Shown here one piece after another: positions 1 through 13,652 of a stretch of DNA of 64,000 bases. The notes beneath the pieces are model-generated. The model had not been told where the DNA came from, did not search any database, and saw only the letters and a list, made by a program, of their open reading frames with translations. A program made the translations under genes and the position numbers. Numbering within the stretch: position 1 is the stretch's first letter; each line of letters opens with the position of its first letter. This DNA is from Camillea tinctor (lineage: Eukaryota; Ascomycota; Sordariomycetes; Xylariales; Xylariaceae): the NCBI GenBank assembly GCA_022578605.1, contig MU394141.1:1-64000 (forward strand), in the 5' to 3' direction.

Positions 1-2959
1 TTATATATTGGTTAAAAATAAAAATAATATTAATATTAAAAGTATTAATTATTAAGTTTATTACTTAATAAATTAATTTAACTTAATATTAAAATGTTTA
101 GTTATATAAGTAAGTTACTATTATATATTATTTGTTTTTTTATATATTTTATTTATATGCATTTTATTTTTTAATTTTTAATTTTAAAGTTGCATTTTTA
201 ATTTTTTTATAGTTTGTTAAAAATGTTGTATAATTTTCTTTGCTTTATTTCTTTTAATTTTTTTATTATAACTTTATATTTTTTTATTTTTATTTAAAAT
301 GCTTAATTAATTAATATTTTTTCTTATATACTTAATATTTGCGCTTTTATATTTTAATTTACTATTTAAAATAGTATTTATTACTTTTATTATTGTAATA
401 ATATTTACAATTAATATAAAATTAATAAGTTTTATTATTATTATTATTATTGCTTTTTTTAATTATAAAATATTAATAAGCATTTTTAATATTTTTATAA
501 GTATTAATAAATATTTTAAGCTTATTAGTTAAATTTTTAAATCGATATATTAGCTTAAAAAATACGTGTTATAATTAAAAAACGTTATAGCATGCTTAAT
601 ATATAATTGTAATTAATTAATGTTTTTTTTAAATTTTAAGCTTAATACTTTTTAATAAAAAAAGTTTATTTAATATAATTTAAAGTACTTTTAAATTAGT
701 TTTATTTTTATTAGCTTTTTTTACTTTAATATTAAAAAATATAATTATTATTTAGTTATAATAATATTAAATTTTATTTTATTTTATATTAAAATAGCGT
801 TTTATTGCAAAATATATATTAATAAAATACTAATATTTTAATATATTATAAAAAAAATATATTGTTGCTTAATTTATTAAAATTATCGAAAATATAGCAT
901 AAAATTAACTTTGCTAAATTTTAGTTATATACCATATATTTAAAAAAAATTTAAACTTATTTTTAAAAATATTATATGCTTTTTTTATATAGTTATTTTT
1001 TTTATTTTATACTTTTTTAAATTGCTTTACGATTGTAAAAAAATACATGTTATTTGCAATTTTTTTTAAGAAAATTATATAATAAAATTGCTTTTTTTAG
1101 TTCTTAATTAGCATGTACGCTTATTTATATTTATTACTTTTAAAAATAAGCTATTAACTTATTAAAAAAAAACCGTAACTTTTAAAGTTTTATATAAACC
1201 TTTACTTTTTATTTAAATAACTTAAAAAAAGTAATTAATATAAAAAGCTTTAAAAATATTTTTGTTTTATAAAAATATATAAGTATAATAATTATGCACT
1301 TAAAAGTATAGCGCTTTTTTAGCTTTAATTACTTTTTATAAATAAGTATAATTATAAGTATACTAAGGTTTAATAAGGTATAAGTATAAAAAAAATTATT
1401 AAAAAAGCATAATTTATTAACTTAATATTTTAATATTATAAACGAAATTGTATTTAAAAGTATATTTTTTAATATATTTTTTTTAAAAAAAAAGCAAAAA
1501 AAATATGCTTAAGTAATAAAGTTAAAAAGTTTAATAATATAAATAGTATTGCTATATACATTATAAAAAAGTTGCAAATAGTGCAATTATTTAATAGTTT
1601 TAAAGTTTATTACGCTTAGTATTAAAAGTTAAATAAAAAAATTACTATTAATAAATTAATTGTTTTAAAGTCGTAATTTTACTTTTTTATTAATAATAAA
1701 TAGTTTAACGTAATTGTTTTTATAAAAATTTAAAATATTAATTTAAAGTTATGCATTAAAGTTTTTAAGTTAAAACTTATTATTTAATAAAGTTAAAAAA
1801 GAAATTCGCAAAGCTATTTTTTCTTTTTTTTTGTAAAATTTAAAAACAATTATTTTTTATATTAACTAATAAAGCTACTTTTTTTTAACTTTATATAAGT
1901 TTTTTTTATATTAAAATAATATTAACAAAATTTTTTATTTTATTAATGCGTTAAAACGTGTTACGTAATTATCGTTAACTTTATTAACATAAATACTTTA
2001 TTTTATTATAACTATTTAAAATATAAATTAAAGTTACTATAATATTTACTTAAAGTTTTTTTATTTAAATTTTTTAAAGCGTTTTTAATATTTTATTAAT
2101 GCTTTTTTTAATATAAAAGCTATTAAATAAAAGTTGTTATTTTTAATATTTCGTATAAAAATTAACGCTTACGTTGCTTTTTATTATAAAATATTAGTTA
2201 TATAATTAAAGGTTTTTTATTTTAACACTTAAAAGTTAAAAGTTTAAAAAACGCTTTAATTTACTATAAATAATAATATTATAAATTTTTATAATTAATT
2301 TAAGTTTTTTAAAGCTATTATATTATTATCTTTAATAATTTTTTATTGTTTTTTTTAAAACTATTACTATTATTATTAAGTTTTTTAAATTAAAAAGTTT
2401 AATTAATTATTATTTAACATTATAAATAATAATAATGTTAAAAATAAAAGTAATATAAATCGTTATTTTTGCAAAAAAAAGAAATATAAGTTATATATTA
2501 CAAAGTAAAATGTTTAAAAAGCTTATTTATTTAATATAAAAAAAAATGCTAATGTTACCACTACTGTATTTTATTTTACTGTGTTTTTAAATAAAAGTAT
2601 AAAATATTAACAATAGTTTTTCGTATTTATTTTAAATTACTATACTTTTAAATAAAAATATAAAGTATTTAAAAGAACTTTTACTTTATAAATTTATATT
2701 GTTATATATTTAACAACATTAATTAATGTTAGTAAGTATATATATTAAAAAAATAAAAACAATAATAAGTATAAAAAACGGTTATATATTTATGTTTAAA
2801 AAAGAAACTATTTAATTAAAGTTGCGTAAAAAAGCGCAACTTATTTATATGCGGGGTATATAGTAACTTCTTGTTTTTATTATGCAACCATTATTTTTAT
2901 TTTATATAATTTTAATTATTATTTTATAATAAAAATGTAATATTTTTATTAATATACTT

Positions 2960-3002
<43 letters not shown>

Positions 3003-3470
3003 ATTAAAGTTTTTAATTATTATTTATAATATAATTAATAATTTTAAAGTAATTTATATGTAAAAAGCTTATAATAATATTAATTAAAATATAATAGCTT
3101 TTTTTTTAATAAAAAATTTTTAAAGCTTAATAAAAAAGCTTTTATATTAAAAATATAATTTATTTATTAATTATATTATAAATAATAATTAAAAGCACCA
3201 TAGCTTTAATTATTTTAAAGGATTATAAAAAGGTTAATAATGTTTTTAACTTTTTAATTAAATAGTTTTTTAATTAAAAACACTTAAATATACCAGTTTT
3301 TAACTTTTTATTTTTATTATTATGTTTTTTTATATTATGTATATATGTACGTATATTAACATATTTTAATTAAATTAAATAAATAAAAAATAAAAGTAAA
3401 AATATATATATATATATATAATAAAAAATAAAAAAAAGCTAAAATTAAAATTAAAATAGTTTTTTAATGC
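1..3470. repeat. AT-rich block, probably RIP-eroded repeat DNA
   Basis: The stretch is almost entirely A and T, rich in TpA, with no open frame of any length and no recognisable transposon protein. In Pezizomycotina such blocks normally come from repeat-induced point mutation of transposons (CpA to TpA). The composition changes sharply near position 3470, just before the first gene of the biosynthetic cluster, so the block marks the left cluster edge in this window. The original element cannot be identified by eye. Confidence 0.85.
2965..2997. repeat. (AT)n microsatellite
   Basis: An uninterrupted AT dinucleotide run of about 33 nt inside the AT-rich block. A shorter (AT)n run lies at about 3402 to 3422. 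Confidence 0.9.
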
Positions 3471-3722
3471 AATCACTGTATATTAAGGGGTGCATAGCAC
3501 CTTACATAAATAAAATAAGGACTAGTACCAGCATTAGTAAATAAAATAAAAAGATAGCAACATTTAATATGCAACTGCGCTGCACATTTAATGTTACACC
3601 TTTTCATCTTTTTACTTACTTATAATACTACCTTATACTGCCACGTTTTGCATTATTTTTATATTAAAAAATGTGCCTTTATAATTAAAAAGTGTGCTTT
3701 TACTTCCATATTGTTCAAATGG

Positions 3723-3788
3723 TACGGAAGCTAACCAGCCTTTATGCTTTTTTTTTTATAATGGTATAGAGGCTGGTCAGGCTCCGTA
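3723..3788. repeat. Imperfect inverted repeat (19-bp arms)
   Basis: The arm at 3723-3741 and the arm at 3770-3788 are inverted copies with about two mismatches, separated by a T-rich loop of about 28 nt. It sits at the edge of the AT-rich block, about 90 bp beyond the stop codon of the methyltransferase gene. It could be a transcription-end hairpin or the remnant of a small inverted-repeat transposon; the sequence does not decide between these. Confidence 0.6.
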
Positions 3789-3878
3789 ACTCCTAAATAC
3801 TGTTAGTTATAAGCATTAAGTCGTCGTAGCTGCTAACATCTGGTTTTAACAACAGTTACCTTCCATTACAAACCACAG

Positions 3879-4831
3879 TTATGAGATTCCCTGGGACGAT
3901 CTTAACAACCTTATCTCAAAGGCAAGCCTGCGAGATCTATTCACCCCACATTTTCTCTCCGCATCAGGCATGCTCATACCTTCATCGAGTGTAACATGAC
4001 ACTCAAGTTGCTGGCCCGTTCGTTCAGAGATCTCGGTGCATAATTGTCGAAGCGTCAAATCGTTGTGCATGAAATAGCCCGCTGATGTTTGCAATCCCTC
4101 CACATCGCCTACTGCTTCACCTAAAATCATGGCTCCCTGCTTATCAGTGTTTAGAAACCGCATACAGTTTTCGAGCAGTAGGATCTGTTTGGGACGGTCA
4201 AATACGTGCAGCACCATGCCGAGATGAACATAGTCAATCGTGCCTTGAAGATCACGAAGACTATTTTCTAGAGTCAGGGCATCAGCTTGCATTAAATGCG
4301 CCTGTAGCGTGTCCTTATCACGCCATAATTCGTAGCCCAGGTCAATGAACGGGCTTTCGATCTCCGCACCATAGATGTTCTGGGAAGGCACGCCATCAGC
4401 AACCAGTTTGCGAATGTCTTGCCCCAAGCAGAAGCCAACATCGAGATATTTAGCCTCACCACCCTTCAAGAGCTGAAGTATAGCGGTGTATGACGGATGG
4501 TTATGAAGGGTAAGGTTAAGGAATCGAAATTGGCCAATGCAGGGGTAAGGGTATATATCCCATGCTTTGTCTCGCTAGATTGACAAGTTAGGAAGAATTA
4601 TATGTTTCGCGAGTAGAGAGGTAATGAACTTCATACGATGGTTAGAATATGAGAGTCTACCTCATCTGCAGGGACACCAGAATAAGTCTCGAGCAGTTTC
4701 CGGGCATCAATGGGACACCCCAAGAACGTCTTCTCGTACCACCCGGCGCTCTTGTCCTTCGAGCCTATTTGTGAGGCTGCAGAATAAAAGCTCTTCCCAC
4801 TGGGAACAGGAGTGATCGTGGAGTCTTCCAT
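3879..4831 (-). CDS. SAM-dependent methyltransferase, AusD/Trt5-like
   Basis: Two exons (4831-4637 and 4574-3879) joined across a 62-nt GT-AG intron give 296 residues, close to the family length. The join restores the conserved stretch around RDKAWDIYPYP. SAM-binding motif I reads YLDVGFCLGQD near residue 105, followed by YGAEIESPFIDLGYELWRD, both typical of methyltransferases of fungal meroterpenoid clusters (AusD, Trt5 type). Characterised relatives methylate a carboxyl group of a polyketide-derived acid or its prenylated product, so methyl-ester formation is the likely role here; this is inferred from the family. It is co-oriented with and downstream of the polyketide synthase gene, 650 bp away, and is the last gene before the AT-rich block. 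Confidence 0.85.
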
Positions 4832-5482
4832 TTTACCCCGTACGAATTCTGGCGATATGAAGCGTTGCTGATATTTCTATTGGTAAATGATACGCTTTGA
4901 TATGTGGTTGAACAGGGAAAGACTAGATTAGGGGTTTTTGACTTCTGGCTAGCAATGCTGGTAAAAATCGTGCAATACTCTGAAGTTACTCCATGTCAGC
5001 AATGGAGGATTCTTTGGCCGTACCTCGGCTAATATGTACTGACACATTATAGGTGCCTCTTGTCCCTCTGCATAAGTAACGCACTGTGAGTTGCTGACAC
5101 GTGCATTGCAGTCAGGTAGTGCAACCAGCACGATACCTATCGAGGAATGTCCTGTGCGTTTGGCGTAATACATCTTTGATTAAGGATTGGGATTTTTTAT
5201 ACATGTGATTCTGACTAATGACCGTTTGACGAGTACCTTCGATTGTTCAAAAAATCTTAGGCTAACGTCAATAGTCGAGATATTTTCAATACTTTGGATT
5301 AAAGCTTCTTATGAGATCTCCTACTATCATATCTCTTGAGCCTAGGCGAGAGAATACAAAAATATATGGAAGGCTCGAGGGGAATGAGGCAAACATGTTT
5401 CGGGCAACTGGTACCGGAGGTACGGATTTTATGAATTGGTACGGATGGGGGCTAACCTATTGCCCTGATCCCTTCGTTTACA
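4832..5482. other. Intergenic: methyltransferase promoter and PKS 3' end
   Basis: The region holds the upstream sequence of the minus-strand methyltransferase gene and the 3' flank of the polyketide synthase gene. No coding frame with family resemblance and no clear repeat was seen. Confidence 0.6.
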
Positions 5483-8400
5483 TTAAGCTATATTCAGTAT
5501 TTCGAACAAGAAATGATATCCTGGAGCCACCATTTCGTTCCACTCCTGTGATCCTTCCTTGAGTTCAAGATCAAATAAATGTCGAGCACCATACAAGGAT
5601 AAGAAGCCATACGGAAATTTACCATCATGATTACACGCTATCTCATCCATAAACCTCTGGGCAGCCGCGAAGGGGGCCACGTCGTCGATGGTGCCGTGGG
5701 CGATAAAGGTTGGGACAGAGTATTGACCAGCACGCAGCCGCGCAAACGGGCTAATAGATGCAACTCGTTCATGTGATGGCGGATCCAGGTGGAATGTCCT
5801 GTGTTGTGGAGAGATATCATCACATGATAGCCCGTTGAGGAGGACAGGAAGGGCAATGCCCTGCCGGGACATCGTAATAAGGAGTTCAGAGCGAGGATCT
5901 CCTTGTTTGACCCAGCCCATGTCAGAGGTACTACTACTAGGAAATGAATTTGTTACCTGTTCCATTGGATCAGTCAGAATCTCGTTTATGCTTTTACTAC
6001 TTCATGGGCGATGGTAATGCACAACTTACGGGTTTGGATGGCAGCGCCTCTATGATACGTTCTAGAGTTAGTTCTGGTTCAGGTAGCGTGGCCATGAAAT
6101 TAGAATTATCAAGTTCTGTGATGGGGTCGTCAACAAGAGATAATAAGTCCACGACTTTCTTGCCTGAAATGTGTGTCATTGAATGCGAGTCACTTACCTC
6201 CCGATTCAAAGTCTACAGGGGCGTAGAAGCTCAGCACGGCAGCAGGTGGTGGCAAACCCGAAGCTTCAGCCGTCCATCCGAGAGACATTGCTAGCTGGCC
6301 CCCTGTTGACCAGCCCACCACAGCGACTCGTCTCGGATCAACTTGTACCCCGAACTCTAGAGCTATCTCGGGCAGAACTTCCTGCGCCCAACGATAGGCA
6401 TCACACACATCGGTCATTGGACCATCGTTGATGTTTACCTCTGGACAGAGTCGGTAGTCAATGCTGACAGGGAGCAGTCCATTTCTTATAAGGTGCCGTG
6501 TTTGCTCGGGTCGAACAGCACGTCGCGAGAGGGTCACATAACCGCCGCCATGGATCATGAGGGCTGGGTGGTAAAGGTTAAATTGAGAGATACAACACGA
6601 AATTAGAAAGAAACGGGTATTTCAACTCCCTTACAGGGTGGCGACGTACCAACTGGCATACTTGATGTCGACGGCATCTTTGGGTAGTAAATGTCTGCGT
6701 GAATCTTCACATCCCCAGCTTCCTTGTAGACAACCGTGTCTAGGCGGTAATTATCGCCTTTCTCATTTCCCGTATCTGAATCACTCATGTCATATGTCGT
6801 AGGTTCTCGTGGAAGTTTGGGGATAGTGGCTGCAGTAAAATTGGGTTTCCAGCATATGTTGGATCCCACAATTAGTTGTGCTATGTTGACATCTGGCGTA
6901 GAACCGTTTGAGCATCCCACGGAAGTAAAGCCCGCCTTTTCAAATGTCTTCATCCATTCCGGGGCCGTTTGTAGAGGTGCAATGGGTCCATCCGCGAACC
7001 ACCACCCGTCAAGGAGTCCGAAACAAATATCGCACCAGCTAACCTTCGTAGTAGTTTCCGCAAGGACAAAGAGGCCTCCTGAAGGGGCCAGAGTCTCCAG
7101 AATACGGCGACAAGTCGCTGTCCTATCCTTGGTGGCGTGCACAACATTCGTAGCAATCACAACGTCAAATTGCCCGGCAAAAGAAGGTTCGATCTCAACT
7201 TCCAAGTTCAAGGTAGAGTACGATATCCAAGGGAACCGATTTTGGAACTTGCTTTTCGCTTTTTTCACAAGACTAGAGGAGATATCCGTGAATGTGTACT
7301 GAGTTTCGATGCTAGCTCTGTCCAGTGCCTCAGCCAGCCACCTTGTTGTTCCACCTGTGCCACCGCCTACCTCGAGGATCTGTACCGGCGTTTTGACGGT
7401 AGATATACCTCGACTTCGGAATAGGTGAGTAAGGAAAATAATGACTTTTTCTGTAAGAGTAGCTGTAAGTGGGGAGTAACCATAGTAGTTTTCCATGATC
7501 TGAAGAGAATGCGCATTGCCGAACATGAGAGAGACCGGATCAGTCCTGCCCTGAAGACAGTCAGCTAACCTTGGACCCGTCAAGTCCATTAAGTTAGTAT
7601 CATGTAGATACATAGGAAATCTGGCATTAAATGTCTTTAGCAGTTCCGATGTTGGCGTATGATTGATGGCGCTGCTTCCGCGGGTGACAATTGCAGAGTT
7701 ATTTGGATCTAGACTCTGGGAGATGGTGACGATATCATACTTCTGCAAAATCTCCCAGAACTTCCGTACTAGTTTGTCATATTTCGGGCTCGTGTAGGGG
7801 AATTGAGGTACTGGTACACCCAATCTCAACTTGTCAAGATTAACCCCAAGAGCGGCCAATGCTTCTACGATATAAGCAACTGTGAGCTCATCCTGGAGGG
7901 GTGCTACATTAGACAAGTAGCCTAAGACGCCGTGCTTTTTTGCAGATTCATCAAACTTTGGACCCAGTTCCCTCAGTATATCGAAAGGGTTCTCCCCGAC
8001 AATGTCTGATGGTGGGTGACCAGGCAGTGTCGGGAGTTGTTCACTGTCAACTAATGTGTCCTTCGGGTCAAGGATTATTGTGTGCCCTACCCCTAGGAAG
8101 TTCATGACCTGCTGAACTGTGGAATCCGTATCTAGGTCCATGGTCATCGAGAAGTGATCTTCAATTTCTTGCTTCAAATCAATAAGAGATAGAGAGTCAA
8201 TACCTAGGTCAGCTAATGTAGTGCTGGGTTGAATGTTGTCGGGTCGTGCACCTGAAATATCAGCTAGGATATGAAAGAGCATTTTATGTCTCGAATCACC
8301 ACCCTCTTGATGTTCGCTCATCGTCTGTGGGATAGCGCTCGGCTTGATTCCAGTTCCTAGTTCTGACAAAGAAGACGCCGAAAGCCCAACATTTAACAAT

Positions 8401-11400
8401 TCTTGGATATCCGTGTATGTGCTCTCAAGCAGAGTAGTGGTATTGACAACAAGTCCGAATCTAGAATTAAGCTCTTCTGATAATTTAGCTGAGCTTAGTA
8501 GGAGCCCTAATGATATATCCTCCAAGATCTGAGACTTGTCGATCATTGTACATTCTGCTAGGAGTTCCTTAAGTGCTGATTTCGTATCTTCCGAATCACG
8601 GGGGATCTCCTTTACGAGCTGACGCTGGGTAGTGGTTAAATTGTTGTCCTGTATATCGACTGTTCCATGGGCCACGGGGCTCACTACGTGTGGATAATAA
8701 GGTGTCATTCGTGAGTTGGAAATCCGCCGGGTCGAATAAGCTGCATCCAATGCCTTCTCGAGTTTGGCAATCGGAAGTCTTGACAGGCGACACCTGCTAA
8801 ACATGGCAACTAATCCACCTTCCGGTGAACAGACGTAAACATCTCCGAAGGCTTGATGTTTGTCGTCTGTAAATTCACAAGTGGCATAGATTGTCCAGTC
8901 TCTTGAGCTGTCCATTGAGAAGCTAGGACTAAGTACCGCCCGATCAAGTCCTGTCATGACTGCGACTTCATCATCAGGGATCGCATCGTTGGTGTTTACG
9001 AGGAGGCCCACAACATGAATGCACGTATCTAGCACCACAGAGTCACAGACTTTCCAAAATTCGTTTTCATCCCGGTACGGCTGGTTATGAGGAATTTTGA
9101 TAGCAGCAACTGCTTCGTTCTGGTTTATCTGCACGGTACGCATTCCCTTGAAGAACTCATCATACATCACTACACGCGAAAAAAGCTTATATATCCGATT
9201 GGTATACCATCTTTCATTGGTATGGCAGTCGGCAAGGTTCTGTATCTGTCGCGATACAAGACGTTGAAAACTCTCCAGTATTGACCCAGCGACGAGAGAC
9301 ATGACGCCTTCCATATGAATTGTCTCGCCAGGTATTGGTTTATCTTTGAAGGTGCCACTCGTGCTAGAAATTGAAGCAATGGTGATTTTCCATGCTTGCA
9401 GCACGCCCGATAATTCTTCAAGCCGCAGTACCACCTCCCCCTGCATTTCAAGACCAAGTGGAGAGCGTATGTCGAACTTTTCGAATACCAGGCTCTTGTT
9501 ACCCAGTGCCTTGTCATTCTCGAGTAAAAGGTGTAGTGCTGCGGTTGCACATTCCATGTCCATCGACGCAGGGCATAAGGGACGTGAGCATGCCATATGC
9601 CCCCCCACCACAGCTCGATAACGAGAAGTCTCCGTGTTAATCAAAAATTCAGCACATCCTGCCCGAGTACTTGGGGAATATCGCTTAGTGACAAGAGGTA
9701 CAGGCACAGAACCCATTCCTATTTTCGGTGACAAGGGATTCCTGGACTGGGCCTGTAGGTTGGCCTGAATTTCCCAAGCTCGATCTATGTTATCCAGCCA
9801 AGGCCGCGTTTCGGCAAATTGATATGATGGCAGCCACACAGGGTGGCATGGATACGGAGTATCCACAGATTCTCGTAGGAAGCTCCAATGGTCTACAAAA
9901 CAACCAGTACTCCAGAGGCTCGCCACAACATCAGCAATCGCACTCTCGGGGTGCCGAGTCCCCTTTGTTTTGAGAGACTGGAATATATGTGCTCCGGAGA
10001 GATTACATGATCTTTTTGCCATCGCAATTATAGGCGTGTCTAACCCGGCCTCAAGCCAGAGACAAGATCCCAGGGCATCCTCGATCCTATTGATTGCATG
10101 AACAAAAAACACGGGCTGACGGGCATGTCGAGCGGCATCCTGACCCCGAGTTTCAGTACCGTTGGACGAACAAGCATATAAGGGGATACGAGGTTCGTTC
10201 CATCTAAGAGAGCTTCCCAGAACCTCAAGTTCCGTTAAAATAGGATCTGTGAGAGCAGAGTGGAAGGCATGGCTGATTTTTAAACGTTCAAACCGCATAT
10301 TTTGGAACCAACGCTGCGTTCGAAGCACCTCCTCAGCTGCCACAATCGACTCGTTGGGACCCGCAACTACAACTGACTTCGGTCCATTGAAACAAGCAAT
10401 TTCAAGTTGCGGTACCATGGAAGACAATTCTTCGAAGTCTTTGACCGTACATTCAACAGCTAGCATAGACCCCTTGTCGGGGCCCCAGCTTTTCTCAATC
10501 AAACGGCCTCGTGTGGCGATCAGGCGGATGGTTTCTGCCAAAGATAGGACGCCCGACACAGCAAGCGCTGTAAGTTCTCCAAGACTGTGGCCAACTACGG
10601 CATTTGGTTGCGCACCAGCATCCATCCAACACCGTGCACATGAGTACTGAACGGCGAAGATACCACAATGTAAAGTCGCAGTGTCTTCGATAATGTCTGC
10701 TTGAAAGATAGCCGGGAAAAGCGAGGCGTCAGTGAGTTTCTGAAACTCAAAGTTGCATGTGTCCAGGAAGAAGCGGAAACGAGGGAAACTATCGTAGAAG
10801 GACGTGGGAAGAGCAATATGACGGCTGGTTTGACCACTGAAGGCGAACACGATGGGCTTGGGTATATGTGAGTTAGCTGGAAGCTGAGATACATTGGACT
10901 GATCGGTCAAGCTAAGCAAACGACCAGCCTCTTTGATTGAGTCGGCTTTAACGTGTGTCAAGTACTTCTGGCGTCGCCTTCTCTTGTTGAGCGTGAAGGC
11001 AACGTCGGCAATCTGAATATTAGAATTTGCCGCTTCTCGCTGTAGATATTTACCTAGAGACTTGGCTGTGTTGATAAGACTATTTTCAGATGCAGAAGTG
11101 ATGAATAATGGAAACGTCACAAGTGCCTGTTTTTCCCTTGATGATTTTCCTTTTCCTGTTATCACAGCATCGTTCTGATTGAGGCTACAACAGAGCAACG
11201 CCCCATTAGATCCAGCTGCGCCATAGCTGTTGACCAATGCGGCACGAAAAGGGGCATCCCAAGGACGCAGAATATTCGAAATTTCCAAGCCATCACGTTT
11301 TAAAGAGCCGATCTTAGGATTTAAGTCTCTATAGCTAGCCTGAGGTGGGATCTGCCTTTGACGAAGCATCACCAGCACCTTTAGGAGTCCAGCTATCCCA

Positions 11401-13652
11401 GCTGATGGCTCCGCATGGCCAATATTGCCCTTGATGGAGCCAACATATACCTTTTTTTGGCGTGATGTACTCCCAAAGACAGATCGGATACTGTCCATTT
11501 CGATGGGATCGCCAACCTGTGTTCCAGTTCCATGAGCCTCCACGTATGTTACTTGGTCCTCTCGTATTCCTGCTTGTGTGAGCACCTTTCTATAGAGCGC
11601 CTGTTGCGCAATCGTATCTGGAACAGTGAGGGAGGCCGATAAACCGCCTTGGTTTGTGGCTACACCGGGAATCACGCCCCAAATAGCGTCGCCATCTGCG
11701 ATGGCCTGTCCGAGCTTCTTCAAAACGACGAGTCCACAGCCATCGGCCCTGCAATACCCATCTGCAGACGCATCGAATGGCCTGCATTGTCCTGTAGGGC
11801 TCAGAAATCCGGCTTTTGCAAGGTCAATATAAGTATTCACACCTGTCATTACGTTGGCACCTCCAGCGACGGCCATGCGACATTCCCCTATCTGGATCGC
11901 CTTACAAGCCCGATTTATAGCGACCATGGAAGAAGAGCAAGCTGTATTGAACATTTCTGACGGACCAGACCAGCCGTAATAATGGCTTAGCCGACCGCAG
12001 AGAAAGGCCGGGACGGTCCCAGTAGAAGTATATGCTGTAGGTGGATGCGAGTTGGTGTTCTCTACATATTCGCCCAATACAAGGCCAATGAAGCATCCAA
12101 CGTTGTCGCCTGTCTTTCGCTCGTGCGAAACCAGATATCCAGCATCCTCGAGGGCTTCGAACGAGAGTTCGAGCATAATACGTTGCTGAGGATCCATATT
12201 TGCTGCCTCACGGGCACTGATCCCGAAGAAAGCGTGATCGAATCGCTTGACATCATCAATAAAGTTCCCATAGAAAGCACGGCTCTGCACGAAGCTTCCG
12301 CTTGTCGACGCTCGCACATTCTCAGCCATATTAAATCGGTCGCCTGGAAGCTCCTGGACGCAGTTTCTCCCTTTGGCGACGATGTCCCACAGCTCATCCA
12401 TATTTTTAGCTCCAGGTAAGCGGCACGCCACGCCAACTACAGCAATGGAATTCTCTGGGAACTTGAATGGCGAGCTACCCTCACCAGACTCTTTCATATC
12501 ACCTCTTGCGTCCGGCAACGAAGGCTCCTCTAATATTAGGTTTTTTGTGAGGACCTTAGTAACTCGAAGTTGCTGCTGATGAAATGGAGACATAGTAACA
12601 CAATCATCCCAACCAAAGATAGCAAAGTGATGTTGTGCCCGGGACGACTGGGTGAGATCTTGTGCTACGCCCTTCAGCAGCTCCAGCCACTCGCAACGGG
12701 CAGCCAGCATAGTCCATATAAGATCGTCAGTCAGTGAGCCCCGTGTCAGGAGTTGTCCAGTTTGGTTCGTCCGCAAAGGCAGTAGTAACTGCGAGGCCTC
12801 CGGAAGTTGGAGACCCTGTTGTGAATCCTGACAGAGACGACAAAGTTCAGCGGCAAGATGCGAATTTTCTGGATTGTGTGCACTACCACCTAGGTGAATT
12901 TCTTGTGCACGGATGCCCTCATGTTCTGTCATATGGTGGCGGAAATCCCGTAGTGTCTTTGCTGGTCCGCCTATGCTGACGGACTTGGGTCCCGTAATGG
13001 CCGAGATATAAGTACCGGGAAACTGACGAGTCAGTTCTTCCCCTTGGCCTTCATGCTTGAGACGAATGGCTAACAGCGTGTTCTCTGATCCCGAGTCTTC
13101 ATCAGCTGCCTCCGTGTAAGCCCCTATACCAACCAAGATCTTGAGAGCCGTCCCCATGTACTTCACTACGTCTTCCTCGGTCTTCCCGGAGCCAATGCAT
13201 ACGGCTGCTGGCAGTCCACCGCAGTAGCCATGCACCCCACCACCACCTTCTCGAATCTCGTTCACGAATTCTTTATGCGATACCTCTCGAATCTCTAGAT
13301 ACCGTAGGTATTGGGCTATTTGTAGGACAGCGAGGAGAGGAAGAGATGTGATATTCGAATGGACTCCTGACAACGGGGCTGATGTGCCCTCAACAGCCCA
13401 ACCTCGCAATATTGCAAGGACCTTCGGGCCATGGGATAGCCTCCGTACGCCGCTATTTGCCGAAGCAAATAACTCCCATAGGTGGTTGTTTGCAAGATCC
13501 GCAATATCACCAAGCAAGGTGCGTCCGTATTGATTCCCACTCAAAAATCTGTGAAGGCTTTTGAGATATATCTCATCCACGCGCTTCGTTTGTGGACAGA
13601 AGAAGGCTGCAGATACCTGGGCTGCGGTGCTGCACTTAGGCATCGTCATCAT
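5483..13652 (-). CDS. Non-reducing polyketide synthase, SAT-KS-AT-PT-psiACP-ACP-CMeT-esterase
   Basis: Four exons (13652-6635, 6563-6198, 6163-6030, 5956-5483) give 2663 residues. Domains seen in order: SAT with GYCGG (Cys144); KS with NTACSSS (Cys572), EAHGTGT and GNIGH; AT with GHSLGE (Ser1023); PT with catalytic His near 1352; a first ACP whose serine position is leucine (near 1714); a second ACP with GIDSL (Ser1820); C-methyltransferase with EVGGGTGG near 2096; and an alpha/beta-hydrolase release domain with HGGG, GWSTGG (Ser about 2425), then Asp and His in the last exon. A CMeT followed by an esterase is the layout of AusA, AndM, Trt4 and MpaC, which make C-methylated orsellinic-type acids such as 3,5-dimethylorsellinate and 5-methylorsellinate. 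The exact product cannot be read from sequence. The third exon requires an unusually short 34-nt intron. Confidence 0.95.

Noticed and set aside
2965..2997. CRISPR-like or structured repeat array
   Set aside because: It is a simple AT dinucleotide run; no spaced direct repeats exist anywhere in the window.
1..3470. Inserted mitochondrial DNA or centromere
   Set aside because: No mitochondrial gene or tandem satellite was seen; composition is better explained by RIP-eroded repeats.
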